A DNA stretch of 64,000 nt. It comes from Hoyosella altamirensis (GTDB lineage Bacteria; Actinomycetota; Actinomycetes; Mycobacteriales; Mycobacteriaceae). Both the position numbers and the translations under genes were made by a program. The stretch lies in the NCBI RefSeq assembly GCF_014191505.1, contig NZ_JACHWS010000001.1, positions 1,240,001 to 1,304,000 of the forward strand, read 5' to 3'. This document shows positions 32,834 to 41,377 of the stretch, one piece after another; position 1 is the first letter of the stretch; each line of letters starts with the position of its first letter. The notes beneath the pieces are model-generated. The model ran no database searches, was not told where the DNA came from, and saw nothing but the letters and a program-made list of their open reading frames with translations.

Positions 32834-34125
32834 GGCAGGATGCCCCTTCCTTCCAGGGTGTCCTGAATGCGATCGCGCAGCTCGTCAGCTGTCGCCTCAG
32901 GGTCAATCGCCGCCGGTGGTGACAACGCGGACGACACGATCGTGGAAATGTTCTGATAGAACGGTGTTTTCGGCCGCGGGACCGCAACCTCAAGCTGCTC
33001 AAGCAAAATCTCATACATCGGATACGCTTCCTGGAACTCAGGATTCTCGTAGATCGTCACATTGACGGGCACCTCACCGGCGTCGAGTGCTACTTGGAGC
33101 TGGTTTTCCGGGCTCCGCAGGCACATCGCGGCGTCGAACGCCTCATCCGGATGCTCGCTATACGTACTGATCGCGTAATTCATCCCGCCGAGCGTGACGC
33201 TCGGGGTTTCCCCAGCCACCACCGAGGGATACGGGGCAAATGCGAGATCCTCGTACACCGCTCTGGTGCGGGCGTCGGTCTCGGCCGCGCCACGCATCGC
33301 GCTCAGGACGTAGGGCCAATTGAGTGCGAACGCCGAACGGCCCTGCTGCAACTCAGCGAACACCTCCGGCTCCTGCGCGTTGGACAATGACGCACTCGCG
33401 AGCCCGGAGCGGGCATATCGCTGGAGAAGCTCAAGCGCTTGCACAGTGTTCTCGTCGATGGTGGCTTCGGTGCTGTCCTCATTGACCAGATCACCGCCGA
33501 ACGAGTTCAGCAGCGTGTTGAACCCCACGACCAGACCCTCATACCGCGCACCGGTGAACCCGATCTCGTAAATCTCGCCGCGATCCCGCAGGTCAGACGC
33601 CATCTCGAGCATCTCATCCCACGTTTGCGGCGGTTCCGGGGTCAGCGACGGCCGATACCAGAGAAGCTGCACGTTCGTGTGTTTCGGGATGCCGTACAGC
33701 ACGTCCTGCCAGGTCGCGGTGTCGATCGGGGGCTGCAGAATGTCGGCAGTAGCGAGTTCCGCCTGCTCGGGTGTCAGCTCCCGGATCCAGCCCGCTTCCG
33801 CGAACTCCGCCGTCCACGTCACATCCATCCCCAGCAGATCCATACCCGAATCCCGCGACGCGAGCCGGCGCACGAACTGCTCACGCTGACCGTCCGCATC
33901 CGCGGGCAGGAGATTCCCCTGAATCCGGTACCGGCCCTCAGCAGCCTCATTACACGCAGCAATGATCCGGTCAAACCCCACCGCTGCAGTGCCGCCGTAT
34001 ACGTTGACAACCACCGTGTCATCCGACGCGCACGACGCTAAACCCACAGCCAGCGCCCCGGCCGCTGCCGCCGCCGTGACTTGCCTCCACCTATGCGAGC
34101 GCACCCTGTGGAACGATTGCTCCAT
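32830..34125 (-). CDS. lpqY: ABC sugar importer solute-binding lipoprotein LpqY
   Basis: A 431-residue extracytoplasmic lipoprotein. The signal peptide ends in GLASC (lipid-modified Cys near residue 32), then ASDDTVVVNVYGGT starts the mature fold. The family features FVRRLASRDSGMDLLGMDVTWTAEFAEAGW and the GGMNYAIS segment of cluster B solute-binding proteins are visible. In mycobacteria LpqY captures trehalose released during mycolate transfer and passes it to SugABC. AGGAG lies 8-9 nt before the ATG, CATAAT on the minus strand at 34150-34155 is a candidate -10, and a palindrome lies just upstream of it. Confidence 0.87.
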   Translation of the reverse strand: MEQSFHRVRSHRWRQVTAAAAAGALAVGLASCASDDTVVVNVYGGTAAVGFDRIIAACNEAAEGRYRIQGNLLPADADGQREQFVRRLASRDSGMDLLGMDVTWTAEFAEAGWIRELTPEQAELATADILQPPIDTATWQDVLYGIPKHTNVQLLWYRPSLTPEPPQTWDEMLEMASDLRDRGEIYEIGFTGARYEGLVVGFNTLLNSFGGDLVNEDSTEATIDENTVQALELLQRYARSGLASASLSNAQEPEVFAELQQGRSAFALNWPYVLSAMRGAAETDARTRAVYEDLAFAPYPSVVAGETPSVTLGGMNYAISTYSEHPDEAFDAAMCLRSPENQLQVALDAGEVPVNVTIYENPEFQEAYPMYEILLEQLEVAVPRPKTPFYQNISTIVSSALSPPAAIDPEATADELRDRIQDTLEGRGILP

Positions 34126-34157
34126 GCTTCGCTCCTAGAAGTTAAGTTCATTATGCG

Positions 34158-34171
34158 GTGATGTACATCAC
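34158..34171. promoter_or_regulatory. Perfect 14-bp palindrome upstream of lpqY
   Basis: GTGATGTACATCAC is a perfect palindrome 33 nt ahead of the lpqY start and immediately upstream of the candidate -10 CATAAT. The TGATGTACATCA form is similar to sites of GntR-type repressors. It is well placed to control the sugar-importer operon. No regulator gene lies next to the operon, so the protein that binds is unknown. The remainder of the 174-nt gap shows no gene. Confidence 0.5.
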
Positions 34172-34299
34172 AACGGTCCTCCTTCGTTCGCGTCGGCAAA
34201 CAGCGCTTTACTGCCACTGTTACCGGATCGTTATGATCTTGACGGCGCATTCTGCGACTATCGAAAATTGGGTTTACAGTTCTTGTGCCGCCGTCTAAT

Positions 34300-36300
34300 T
34301 CAGAACTTGAGCGCCTCGCATGAGTGCGGCATTGAGCCGGAAGAAAGCGCTGCGTCGGGGTCAACCCACAAATCAGGAAAGCGGTCCGGGCGGGCGCCCG
34401 CTGAAAGCGGCCGCCGCAACAAAGCCAGCCCTGTGAAGGCGTAGAGCCCGATCGCGATAAAGGGTGCGAGGTGCCCAAAATCGTTATAGCCGATGACGGG
34501 GTGTATGCCGATCGCGGGCACGAGCGCTGCCGCCAAGGCGGCGCCGACAGTGACGGCCAGCGACCGCGCACCGGGCCGCAATCCACACCACACAATGGGT
34601 AGCAGCGCGATGCCGGCGGCGAGCAACATCGCCCCGAACGCAAGCCGGTCCGCCGCAATGAAGGCGCTGAGTTGCTCGCTCACCTGGCTCAGTTCGTCAG
34701 CGCGCACGCCGAGGTATTTCACATCCTGGGGGACAAGCACAGCACTATGTCCGACAGTGGTGATGAGCAACCCTCCGACTACCAGTCCAAGCCCCGAGAG
34801 GGCAAGAAGCACGCGCCCGCGGCCTGCCGGGCTCCACAGCCAGGCAGCCGCGCCTGGGCGCATGAGCGTGCGGATACCGCGTTCTGCGTTCGGAAGATCC
34901 CTGAAGGAAAAAGCCAACGAGACAAAGAAGAGGACCGAAGCTGTAACGATTACTGCGGTCTTGTCAGTGCGCTGTGGAAGCGTGGCCAAATGAGCGCTCA
35001 GCAGACCCACCGTGGCGGCGGACCCCGAGAGAAGAAGCGCCCACCACGCCCACGATTTACCCTCACGCAGGGGGCTTAGCGTAAGCCAGGCCCAGAGGAG
35101 TCCCAGGCAGACCATTGCCCCCGCGAGATTCACGCGGTTATGAACAATGAATGCCGCCAGCGGCCCATCAGCGTTCTCCACTGCAGCGGCTGAAATATTA
35201 GCTGCGCCAAGTTCACTCGCTAGCCATCGCCGGGTCGCGGCGAGACTCGACATCAAACCTGCCAACCCGGCAAGTACCAGCAGGCCAGCCGCAATTCCGA
35301 GACCGGCCAGTGCGGAGCGGCGCACGTCGTCCACCGCGTGCGCCGGCGGATGCGCGGGACGTATAAGTCCGTGCGACTTGCGGGAAACACGGATATTGGT
35401 GTTGATGCGACGGGGCAGACCTGGCCCCGCGAAGATGAGGCCTTCAAAAAGGGCCAGTAAGTCCGCACCGTTCTGCAGGGCGGCCCTGGCGTCATCGGGA
35501 GTCATGATCCCGGGCCCGGCCACTACTGCCAAGTTTTTCCCAAAATGGCTGCGCAACAATCGTGTGAGCGCTGCGGCGCGCTCACGTAAGAACGGGCCGT
35601 GCTCACGGCCCCCGGGCAGCAGATGCGTGCGCGCACCGCTGAGAACAAGCCCAGCGCACCCAGCGGCGAGGGCATCTTCACCTAGCCGTAAAGCTTCATC
35701 GGGCGACAGGTCTACCGGCAGCTGGACCAAAACGGGTCGATCCGTCACAGTGGCCCAGTCAGCCAGGATCTCACGCGAATCGGCGTTCGGGACGATGTAG
35801 GCATCTGCCCGAGAACCGAGTTTCGCAAGTACCGCGGTGACGTCGGGTCCGGTGACCGAAACGAAAACCGGTCCGCTTCGCGATAGCCCATCTTCGAGTT
35901 GGGGAATAACGTCGTCAACATACGCCGCATCTGCGACGCTGGTCAGAATTCCGCACAGCGAATGCATCATTCGGGTCGATGAAGCACCCTTGGGGCGTTG
36001 TTCACTCGACACCGGGCCGACCACGGTGAAGCCTGCACCGAGGTGACGCCACATCCGGAGGCCGCTGCCGTCGAGGTCCACATGCTGGCCGACACCTGCG
36101 GGCGAAGCGAACCGCAGACCCATCACGGTCCGCGCGACACTTGGAGACGGCCGAGCCGACGCCATAAACTCGAAAAGCCTTCGCCCCCAGACGAAATTAC
36201 CCTGAAAGCTCACTGCATTCACCGTGAGCCTGCGAGCGAGCGTGGCCGAGAGAAGTCGTGTGACGATGGGACGGTAGACCACGTAGGTGTAGTCAGGCAT
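34300..36300 (-). CDS. DHODH-like flavoprotein domain fused to a polytopic membrane domain
   Basis: A 666-residue protein. Residues 1-315 follow the dihydroorotate dehydrogenase TIM barrel: VARTVMGLRFASPAGVGQHV and GFTVVGPVSSEQRPKG at the N-terminal side, CAGLVLSGART in the middle, and VVAGPGIMTPDDARAALQNG and ALFEGLIFAGPGLPRRIN at the FMN-phosphate side. From about residue 325 on there are seven or eight membrane spans, with a short charged tail. True DHODH is about 350 residues and anchors with a single helix, so this fusion is unusual. Catalytic residues for orotate chemistry are not clear (the FNNH-type loop is not seen), so it may oxidise another substrate and feed electrons to the membrane part. 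The function is unproven. Confidence 0.75.
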   Translation of the reverse strand: MPDYTYVVYRPIVTRLLSATLARRLTVNAVSFQGNFVWGRRLFEFMASARPSPSVARTVMGLRFASPAGVGQHVDLDGSGLRMWRHLGAGFTVVGPVSSEQRPKGASSTRMMHSLCGILTSVADAAYVDDVIPQLEDGLSRSGPVFVSVTGPDVTAVLAKLGSRADAYIVPNADSREILADWATVTDRPVLVQLPVDLSPDEALRLGEDALAAGCAGLVLSGARTHLLPGGREHGPFLRERAAALTRLLRSHFGKNLAVVAGPGIMTPDDARAALQNGADLLALFEGLIFAGPGLPRRINTNIRVSRKSHGLIRPAHPPAHAVDDVRRSALAGLGIAAGLLVLAGLAGLMSSLAATRRWLASELGAANISAAAVENADGPLAAFIVHNRVNLAGAMVCLGLLWAWLTLSPLREGKSWAWWALLLSGSAATVGLLSAHLATLPQRTDKTAVIVTASVLFFVSLAFSFRDLPNAERGIRTLMRPGAAAWLWSPAGRGRVLLALSGLGLVVGGLLITTVGHSAVLVPQDVKYLGVRADELSQVSEQLSAFIAADRLAFGAMLLAAGIALLPIVWCGLRPGARSLAVTVGAALAAALVPAIGIHPVIGYNDFGHLAPFIAIGLYAFTGLALLRRPLSAGARPDRFPDLWVDPDAALSSGSMPHSCEALKF

Positions 36301-36401
36301 TGGAACCCCCAGGGAGCCTGCTCGGAGCGAATACTTCGATGCTCCCGCGCAACTGAGGTGACGGCTAGAGACCCTAGGGGGAGGGTGTGACCCACCTGCG
36401 T

Positions 36402-37304
36402 TCAGTGCGCGCGGTGATCGGTGACAGGTGTTCGCGGCCCGAATTTTGGCTTAAAAGCCAGACCGCTCGACTCGAGCAACAGGACAGCTCGGTACCTGTG
36501 CGGCCGAAGCGGCTCCATGTATTCGAGCATGCGGTCGTCATCGAGTGGTCTGCCGAGCAGGGTCCAGCCGATCATCGCGGCGAGATGAAAGTCTCCGACG
36601 GACAGAGCGTCTGCGTCACCTAGCGCGCGCTGAGCAACCTCAGCCGACGTCCACACGCCGACCCCAGGGATAGTTTGGAGATGCTGTCGGGCAACTGCGG
36701 GTACAAGGTCGGCGATACGCTCCAGTTGCTCACCAGCGCGAGCCGCGGTGACAATCGTTTTCGCGCGTCGCGGATCTACGCCAGCTTTGTGAAATTCCCA
36801 CGACGGTACGCGGCGCCACGCGTTAGCCGACGGCGGAACCCACATGGGCCGAGGCGCTGGCCCTGGAGCCGGGGTACCGAACTTGCGAACCAGGCGGCGC
36901 CATGACGCACGTGCTGCGATCCCGTGCACGCGCTGTTCGAGAATCGCAGGCACCAGTGCTTCGAGGACGCGGCCAGATCGGCAGATTCGCACGCCGGGAC
37001 TGCGATGCTGCGCCTCAGCGAGCGTCGCATGCTGAGGTGCGAAGGTATCCGGTTCGTCTGCGGCGCCGAGGAGCGCAGGCACTGTCGTCGTGAACTCTTC
37101 CGCGCCGTCTCCCCACGCGGCGACTGAAACGGTGCCTGCGTCAAGCTGGCTGATTCGATAGGTTGCAGATCCAGACGGCATCAGCGTCGTACGCCAGATC
37201 GCACCGTCTGGCGCGTGAAAGTGGCACGGATCCCCGGCGCCGCGCGCCAGCGGGCGCAGTGTCGCCGCGACATTAGTCGGATTAGCGACCGACATAGTGA
37301 GCAC
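36402..37304 (-). CDS. AlkA-like DNA glycosylase (HhH-GPD)
   Basis: A 300-residue base-excision repair protein. The C-terminal half has the helix-hairpin-helix IPGVGVWTSAEVA and the catalytic Asp in SVGDFHLAAMIGW, the HhH-GPD arrangement of DNA-3-methyladenine glycosylase II. The N-terminal part (about 1-100) resembles the AlkA beta domain. The iron-sulfur Cys cluster of the MutY/Nth type is absent. It should remove alkylated bases such as 3-methyladenine. Methyl-sensor domains of the Ada type are not fused. It diverges from the kinase gene, with about 110 nt between starts. Confidence 0.85.
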   Translation of the reverse strand: MLTMSVANPTNVAATLRPLARGAGDPCHFHAPDGAIWRTTLMPSGSATYRISQLDAGTVSVAAWGDGAEEFTTTVPALLGAADEPDTFAPQHATLAEAQHRSPGVRICRSGRVLEALVPAILEQRVHGIAARASWRRLVRKFGTPAPGPAPRPMWVPPSANAWRRVPSWEFHKAGVDPRRAKTIVTAARAGEQLERIADLVPAVARQHLQTIPGVGVWTSAEVAQRALGDADALSVGDFHLAAMIGWTLLGRPLDDDRMLEYMEPLRPHRYRAVLLLESSGLAFKPKFGPRTPVTDHRAH

Positions 37305-37382
37305 GACTTAACGATATCCATCACCTCAGCAGACCAATCGTGCAGTCTGCAGCGAATGCAGGCGTTAGAATTCGCCATGGTC

Positions 37383-37412
37383 TTGAGCCGTGGACCCGCC
37401 GGGCTTTAGCGT
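37383..37412 (+). promoter_or_regulatory. Putative leaderless promoter of the kinase gene
   Basis: TTGAGC (37383-37388) and TAGCGT (37407-37412) are 18 nt apart. The -10 ends 5 nt before the ATG at 37418, and no ribosome-binding site is present, which fits a transcript starting at or next to the ATG. This is the main reason for choosing that start over a GTG at 37340. Confidence 0.4.
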
Positions 37413-37417
37413 TCACG

Positions 37418-39673
37418 ATGACCCGTGCCGGCGGACAGCCACCAGATGCGACGGTCGCGGGTGAGGCGTCGCAGCCGCCCAGCATGGACACCCACCCGGC
37501 GGTGCCGGAGATCGCCGACCGTTTTTCGGCAGCCTGGCGCTCAGCTGATGTACCCCCGGATCTGGCTGCATTTCTGCCAGATTCACCTGCGATCCGGCGA
37601 CTCGCCCTGATAGAACTCGTCAAGATCGATTTAGAGAACCGCTGGATGCGGGATGAGCATCCAAAGCGGCTAGCCGACTACATGCAGGAACTTCCGGAAC
37701 TCCAGGATTGGCCTATTCCGCCGGACCTGATCTACGAGGAGTTCCACGCCCGACGCCGGAGCGGTAGCGAGCCTGACCCTGCCGAATACACCTCGACCTT
37801 CCCTGGTCAGAGTGGCACGCTAGCGCATTTACTTAGCCAGGAGTCCTACCACAGCACACTGATGGCGCATTCGGGTGCACCGGTATCGCTGGACGAGATC
37901 AGCGAAGGGCAGCGTATTCACGATTTCGACCTCATCACCGAACTTGGCCGTGGGGCCTTCGCGAAGGTGTTTCTCGCACGGCAGCGGTCAATGCAGCGTC
38001 TGGTCGCGGTTAAAGTGTCTGAGGCACATGGCACCGAACCGCAAACGCTGGCGCAGCTGGACCACGACTACATTGTGCGAGTATTTGACCAGCGTCTCTT
38101 GGAGGGCAGCAAGTTAAGGCTGCTCTACATGGAGTACGTACCCGCGGGAACACTGTACGACGTTCTTGAACGGGTGCGTGTTACGCAACCGGCCCAGCGT
38201 AGTGGCCAGCTGCTCCTTGACGTGCTTGACGGTGTACTGGGCAACCGCGGAGAGCTTCGCCCCGGCGAGTCCACCATCCGTGGCGAGCTCGCGACGATGT
38301 CGTGGCCGGAAACTGTAGCGTGGCTGGGGAAGCGGCTCGCTGATGCGGCAGATTACGCGGCCCGGCACGGTGTTCTGCACCGAGATATCAAGCCAGCGAA
38401 TGTCTTGCTGACGGCAGAGGGACTGCCGAAGCTCGCAGACTTCAATATTAGTTTCAGCGCCAGCGTGAAGGGCGCGAACCCAGTAGCCTACTTCGGCGGA
38501 TCCTTGCCATACATGTCTCCGGAGCAACTCGAAGTCATCCATCCTGATCATCCGCGCGCGGCCACTGACCTTGACGCGCGAAGTGATCTCTACTCCCTGT
38601 GTGTGATGTTGTGGGAACTGCTCACTGGAAGAAAGCCATTTGATGACGGGGGAGTTGCCGGTGGAGATCGCAGCACAATCGATGCGATGCTTATCCGTCG
38701 TGCCACTGTTGAGGAACCGTCGCTCCAGGTGTTGCCCCAAGACTGCCCGACCGCTTTGCGCCGGGTTTTGCTGAAGGGGCTTTCTCCGGATCGTGAAAGC
38801 AGGTGGGCGTCGGGGGCTGAACTCGCTCAGCAGTTCCGAATCTGCCTCGATGAACACGCACGCGACCTGGTTTACCCGTCTCCAGATAGCTGGCGGAAAC
38901 GCCTCCGGCGCTGGAACCACCCGATCATGGCGTTCGCGATCGCTGCCCCGAATGCACTCGCGATTCTGTATAGCTACAACCACAACAAGTCACTGATAAT
39001 TGATCAGCTCGCCTCGTCTGTGCAGGAGCAGTTCGACACCATCACTCGTCTCAGCTATCTGATCGCGTTCCCGTTGGGCGTGGTATTCACGATTTCGATG
39101 CAGCTGTATTTTCTCTCTGTCGCACGCGGACTTCGGCGGGGGCTTTCGTACTCGCGGGCACAGCTCGCCCGGGCACGAGCGCACACCCTGCTTCTGGGAC
39201 AGCGAGTCGTACTTCTGTGTTTCGCTCTCTGGGTCACGACTGGCATCGGCATTCCTGTGACGCTCTATGTTTCAGGCGCAAGCGTTCCCGCGAGCAGCTA
39301 TGCGCACTTCATCTCGACGCAGCTGGTGTGCGGCGCGATCGCCCTCGCGTACCCGTTCTTCCTCGTCAATTTCTATGCGGTGCGGTGCTTGTATCCGATG
39401 TTTGTGCCACTTGGAGAGATCAGCACAGACGATGCGCGCCGTCTGCGCCGCCTCGACCACCGCAGTGACGTGTTCTTGGCGATAGCCGCGGCGATTCCAC
39501 TCATCGGCGTGGCCGGAGTCACATTTATTCCGCCCGAAGACTTCGCGTCGGTGATAGTTGCGGTACGGGTGCTCTGTGTCGGCAGCGTCATCGCATTCGT
39601 TCTCGCCTATTGGTTGTTCCGCATGCTCGAGAAGGACGTCCGCGCGCTTGAGCGGGTTGCTGCAGTTCGATGA
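37418..39673 (+). CDS. Membrane-bound Ser/Thr protein kinase, planctomycete-like architecture
   Basis: A 751-residue kinase. Residues 25-140 form a helical region (PEIADRFSAAWRSADVPP, ALIELVKIDLENRW) of the kind that precedes kinases in planctomycetes. The kinase domain covers about 170-490: glycine loop LGRGAFAKV (176-184), Lys199 in VAVKV, HRDIKPANVLL (321-331) and ADFNIS (340-345), where Asn replaces the Gly of DFG; the APE equivalent is MSPEQLE. Six membrane spans follow from about 510 to the end, with no extracellular sensor domain such as PASTA. The usual actinobacterial PknB layout has one span and an outside domain, so this is a distinct type. An alternative GTG start at 37340 is in frame. 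Confidence 0.83.
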   Translation: MTRAGGQPPDATVAGEASQPPSMDTHPAVPEIADRFSAAWRSADVPPDLAAFLPDSPAIRRLALIELVKIDLENRWMRDEHPKRLADYMQELPELQDWPIPPDLIYEEFHARRRSGSEPDPAEYTSTFPGQSGTLAHLLSQESYHSTLMAHSGAPVSLDEISEGQRIHDFDLITELGRGAFAKVFLARQRSMQRLVAVKVSEAHGTEPQTLAQLDHDYIVRVFDQRLLEGSKLRLLYMEYVPAGTLYDVLERVRVTQPAQRSGQLLLDVLDGVLGNRGELRPGESTIRGELATMSWPETVAWLGKRLADAADYAARHGVLHRDIKPANVLLTAEGLPKLADFNISFSASVKGANPVAYFGGSLPYMSPEQLEVIHPDHPRAATDLDARSDLYSLCVMLWELLTGRKPFDDGGVAGGDRSTIDAMLIRRATVEEPSLQVLPQDCPTALRRVLLKGLSPDRESRWASGAELAQQFRICLDEHARDLVYPSPDSWRKRLRRWNHPIMAFAIAAPNALAILYSYNHNKSLIIDQLASSVQEQFDTITRLSYLIAFPLGVVFTISMQLYFLSVARGLRRGLSYSRAQLARARAHTLLLGQRVVLLCFALWVTTGIGIPVTLYVSGASVPASSYAHFISTQLVCGAIALAYPFFLVNFYAVRCLYPMFVPLGEISTDDARRLRRLDHRSDVFLAIAAAIPLIGVAGVTFIPPEDFASVIVAVRVLCVGSVIAFVLAYWLFRMLEKDVRALERVAAVR

Positions 39674-39681
39674 GACCGCTA

Positions 39682-39697
39682 TCCCACTGTAGTGGGA
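39682..39697. repeat. 16-bp inverted repeat after the kinase gene
   Basis: TCCCACT-GT-AGTGGGA is a perfect 7+2+7 repeat 9 nt after the kinase stop. A two-base loop is too tight for a good RNA hairpin, so a protein-binding site is as likely as a transcription end. The 172-nt gap to the next gene also holds a hairpin at 39793 and an isolated TTGACA (39746-39751) without a convincing -10. Confidence 0.35.
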
Positions 39698-39792
39698 CCA
39701 CCTTCCATTATGTGGACGTCCAACTATAGGATGTTGTTTAGTTTCTTGACAGAAGTACTGACCATCTCGCCAATGCGGGCGTTACCGGGTCT

Positions 39793-39811
39793 CCTTGCGG
39801 CAGCCGCAAGG
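39793..39811. repeat. Hairpin in the leader of the enoyl-CoA hydratase-family gene
   Basis: CCTTGCGG-CAG-CCGCAAGG, a perfect 8-bp stem with a 3-nt loop, 35 nt ahead of the ATG at 39846 and before the ribosome site GGGGAGG. It may be an operator or a leader hairpin. Half of it resembles the RAE core, but the arrangement differs. Confidence 0.4.
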
Positions 39812-39845
39812 CAGGCCAGTTCCGCCCCGGGCAGGGGAGGAAAAC

Positions 39846-40877
39846 ATGAGTGATGTGCTGATCGAGAAGTCCGGCAGGCTCGGTCTGATTACGCTGAATC
39901 GTCCAGCGGCGATAAACTCCCTGACCCACGACATGGCCCGGGACATCGCGGCCGCGCTTGCGGCGTGGGAGCACGACGACTCGGTGCGTGCTGTGGCGAT
40001 AACTGGAGCTGGTGAGCGCGGCCTCTGCGCGGGCGGCGATATCGTCGCCATCCATCGGGATGCCCAGGGCGACGGCAGTCAGACGAAGAGCTTCTGGCGT
40101 GACGAGTACACCCTCAACGACCAAATCTCCAAGTATCCGAAGCCGTATGTCGCGTTGATGGATGGCATCGTCATGGGCGGCGGAGTTGGTGTCTCGGCGC
40201 ACGGCAGCGTGCGAATTGTGACTGAGCGTTCGGCCATAGGTATGCCCGAGGTTGGGATCGGTTTCGTTCCTGACGTCGGCGGTACCTACCTACTCGCCCG
40301 GGCGCCAGGGGAACTAGGCACGCACATTGCCCTGACCACGGCGCGACTCACCGCAGGCGATGCGATCGTGTGCGGCTTTGCGGACCATTTTGTGCCGAGT
40401 GCAGAGCTCGAAGCGCTGCTCGCCGCTCTGTCGGAGGAAGCGCCGCACGAGGTCATCTCGCGTTTCGCACAGCCTGCACCGGAATCCGAACTGCATACAC
40501 AGCGTGAGTGGATCGACAGTTGCTACAGCGCGGACACCGTCGAAGAAATCGTGGCAAGGTTGCAGCGCAGCGCAACACCGGAAGCGGGCAAGGCCGCACA
40601 GCAGATCCTGTCGAAGTCGCCCACCGCCCTCAAAGTGGCACTGCGGTCATTACGGAGCGCCCGTCGCTCTCCGAGTCTGGCGGTGACACTCAACGAGGAA
40701 TACCGTGTCTCGCTGGCATGTTTGCGGTCGCCGGACCTGGTGGAAGGCATCCGCGCGCAGGTCGTCGACAAAGATCGCAACCCCCGATGGTCGCCAGCTC
40801 AGCTCGAGGACGTGTCGGACGATCTTGTTGCCTCGTTCTTTCGTGACCTCGGCGACGAGGAACTCGGACTCAGCTAA
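39846..40877 (+). CDS. 3-hydroxyisobutyryl-CoA hydrolase-like enoyl-CoA hydratase/isomerase family protein
   Basis: A 343-residue crotonase-fold protein. The oxyanion-hole segments are AITGAGERGLCAGGDIVAIH (first) and MDGIVMGGGVGVSAHG (second), followed by the acid Glu region GMPEVGIGFVPDVGGTYLL with Glu and Asp in the positions used by 3-hydroxyisobutyryl-CoA hydrolases, plus the C-terminal extension with NEEYRVSLACLRSPDLVEGIRA typical of this sub-family (SLACL, DFxEGVRA). It would act in valine catabolism in the cytosol. GGGGAGG stands 6-7 nt before the ATG; an upstream TTG in frame would sit inside a hairpin and was rejected. Confidence 0.88.
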   Translation: MSDVLIEKSGRLGLITLNRPAAINSLTHDMARDIAAALAAWEHDDSVRAVAITGAGERGLCAGGDIVAIHRDAQGDGSQTKSFWRDEYTLNDQISKYPKPYVALMDGIVMGGGVGVSAHGSVRIVTERSAIGMPEVGIGFVPDVGGTYLLARAPGELGTHIALTTARLTAGDAIVCGFADHFVPSAELEALLAALSEEAPHEVISRFAQPAPESELHTQREWIDSCYSADTVEEIVARLQRSATPEAGKAAQQILSKSPTALKVALRSLRSARRSPSLAVTLNEEYRVSLACLRSPDLVEGIRAQVVDKDRNPRWSPAQLEDVSDDLVASFFRDLGDEELGLS

Positions 40878-40933
40878 CCATTCAGCGTGTCTGTAGCGCG
40901 CCAAGGTTGCGCGGCAGCGTAACGTCTCTTCGC

Positions 40934-41377
40934 GTGATTACGGTGAGTACAGATGGTTCCTGCCTGAAGAATCCTGGCGGTGCGATCGGCTGGGCCTGGG
41001 TTAACCATGACGGGCCGAGTGCGTCCGGGGGCGCTGGCTCTGGAACTAATCAGATCGCAGAGCTCACCGCCCTGCTCGAAGCGATAGTCGCTCATCCGGG
41101 CGCGGAGCCGCTGGTCATCGAATCTGACTCGCAGTACGCGATTAAATGCGCATCCGAGTGGCTGCCTGGCTGGAAACGCAAGGGCTGGACGACAGCATCA
41201 GGCAGCCCGGTCAAGAATCTTGGCCTCGTGCAGGCGATTGACCGCGCAATACAGGAGCGTCCGGGTGCCGTCACTTTCACGTGGATACGCGGTCACACTG
41301 GCAACCACCATAATGAGATCGCCGATGACCTCGCAGGCAAGGCGGCACGGTTAGCAGCGGGGCAGCTAGCCGTGTGA
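40934..41377 (+). CDS. rnhA: Ribonuclease HI
   Basis: A 147-residue type 1 RNase H that removes RNA from RNA-DNA hybrids. The four acidic metal ligands are visible: Asp in VSTDGSC, Glu in QIAELTALLEA, Asp in IESDSQYAI and Asp in NEIADDLAG, with the catalytic His in RGHTGNHHNE. The basic handle region WKRKGWTT is present. The GTG at 40934 gives the normal N-terminus; the frame extends further up without a ribosome site. The 3' end overlaps that of the convergent TetR gene by 12 nt. Confidence 0.9.
   Translation: MITVSTDGSCLKNPGGAIGWAWVNHDGPSASGGAGSGTNQIAELTALLEAIVAHPGAEPLVIESDSQYAIKCASEWLPGWKRKGWTTASGSPVKNLGLVQAIDRAIQERPGAVTFTWIRGHTGNHHNEIADDLAGKAARLAAGQLAV

Noticed and set aside
39793-39811. 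Second rifamycin-associated element
   Set aside because: Only one half (CTTGCGGCA) matches; the dyad centre and G/C flanks differ from the RAE.
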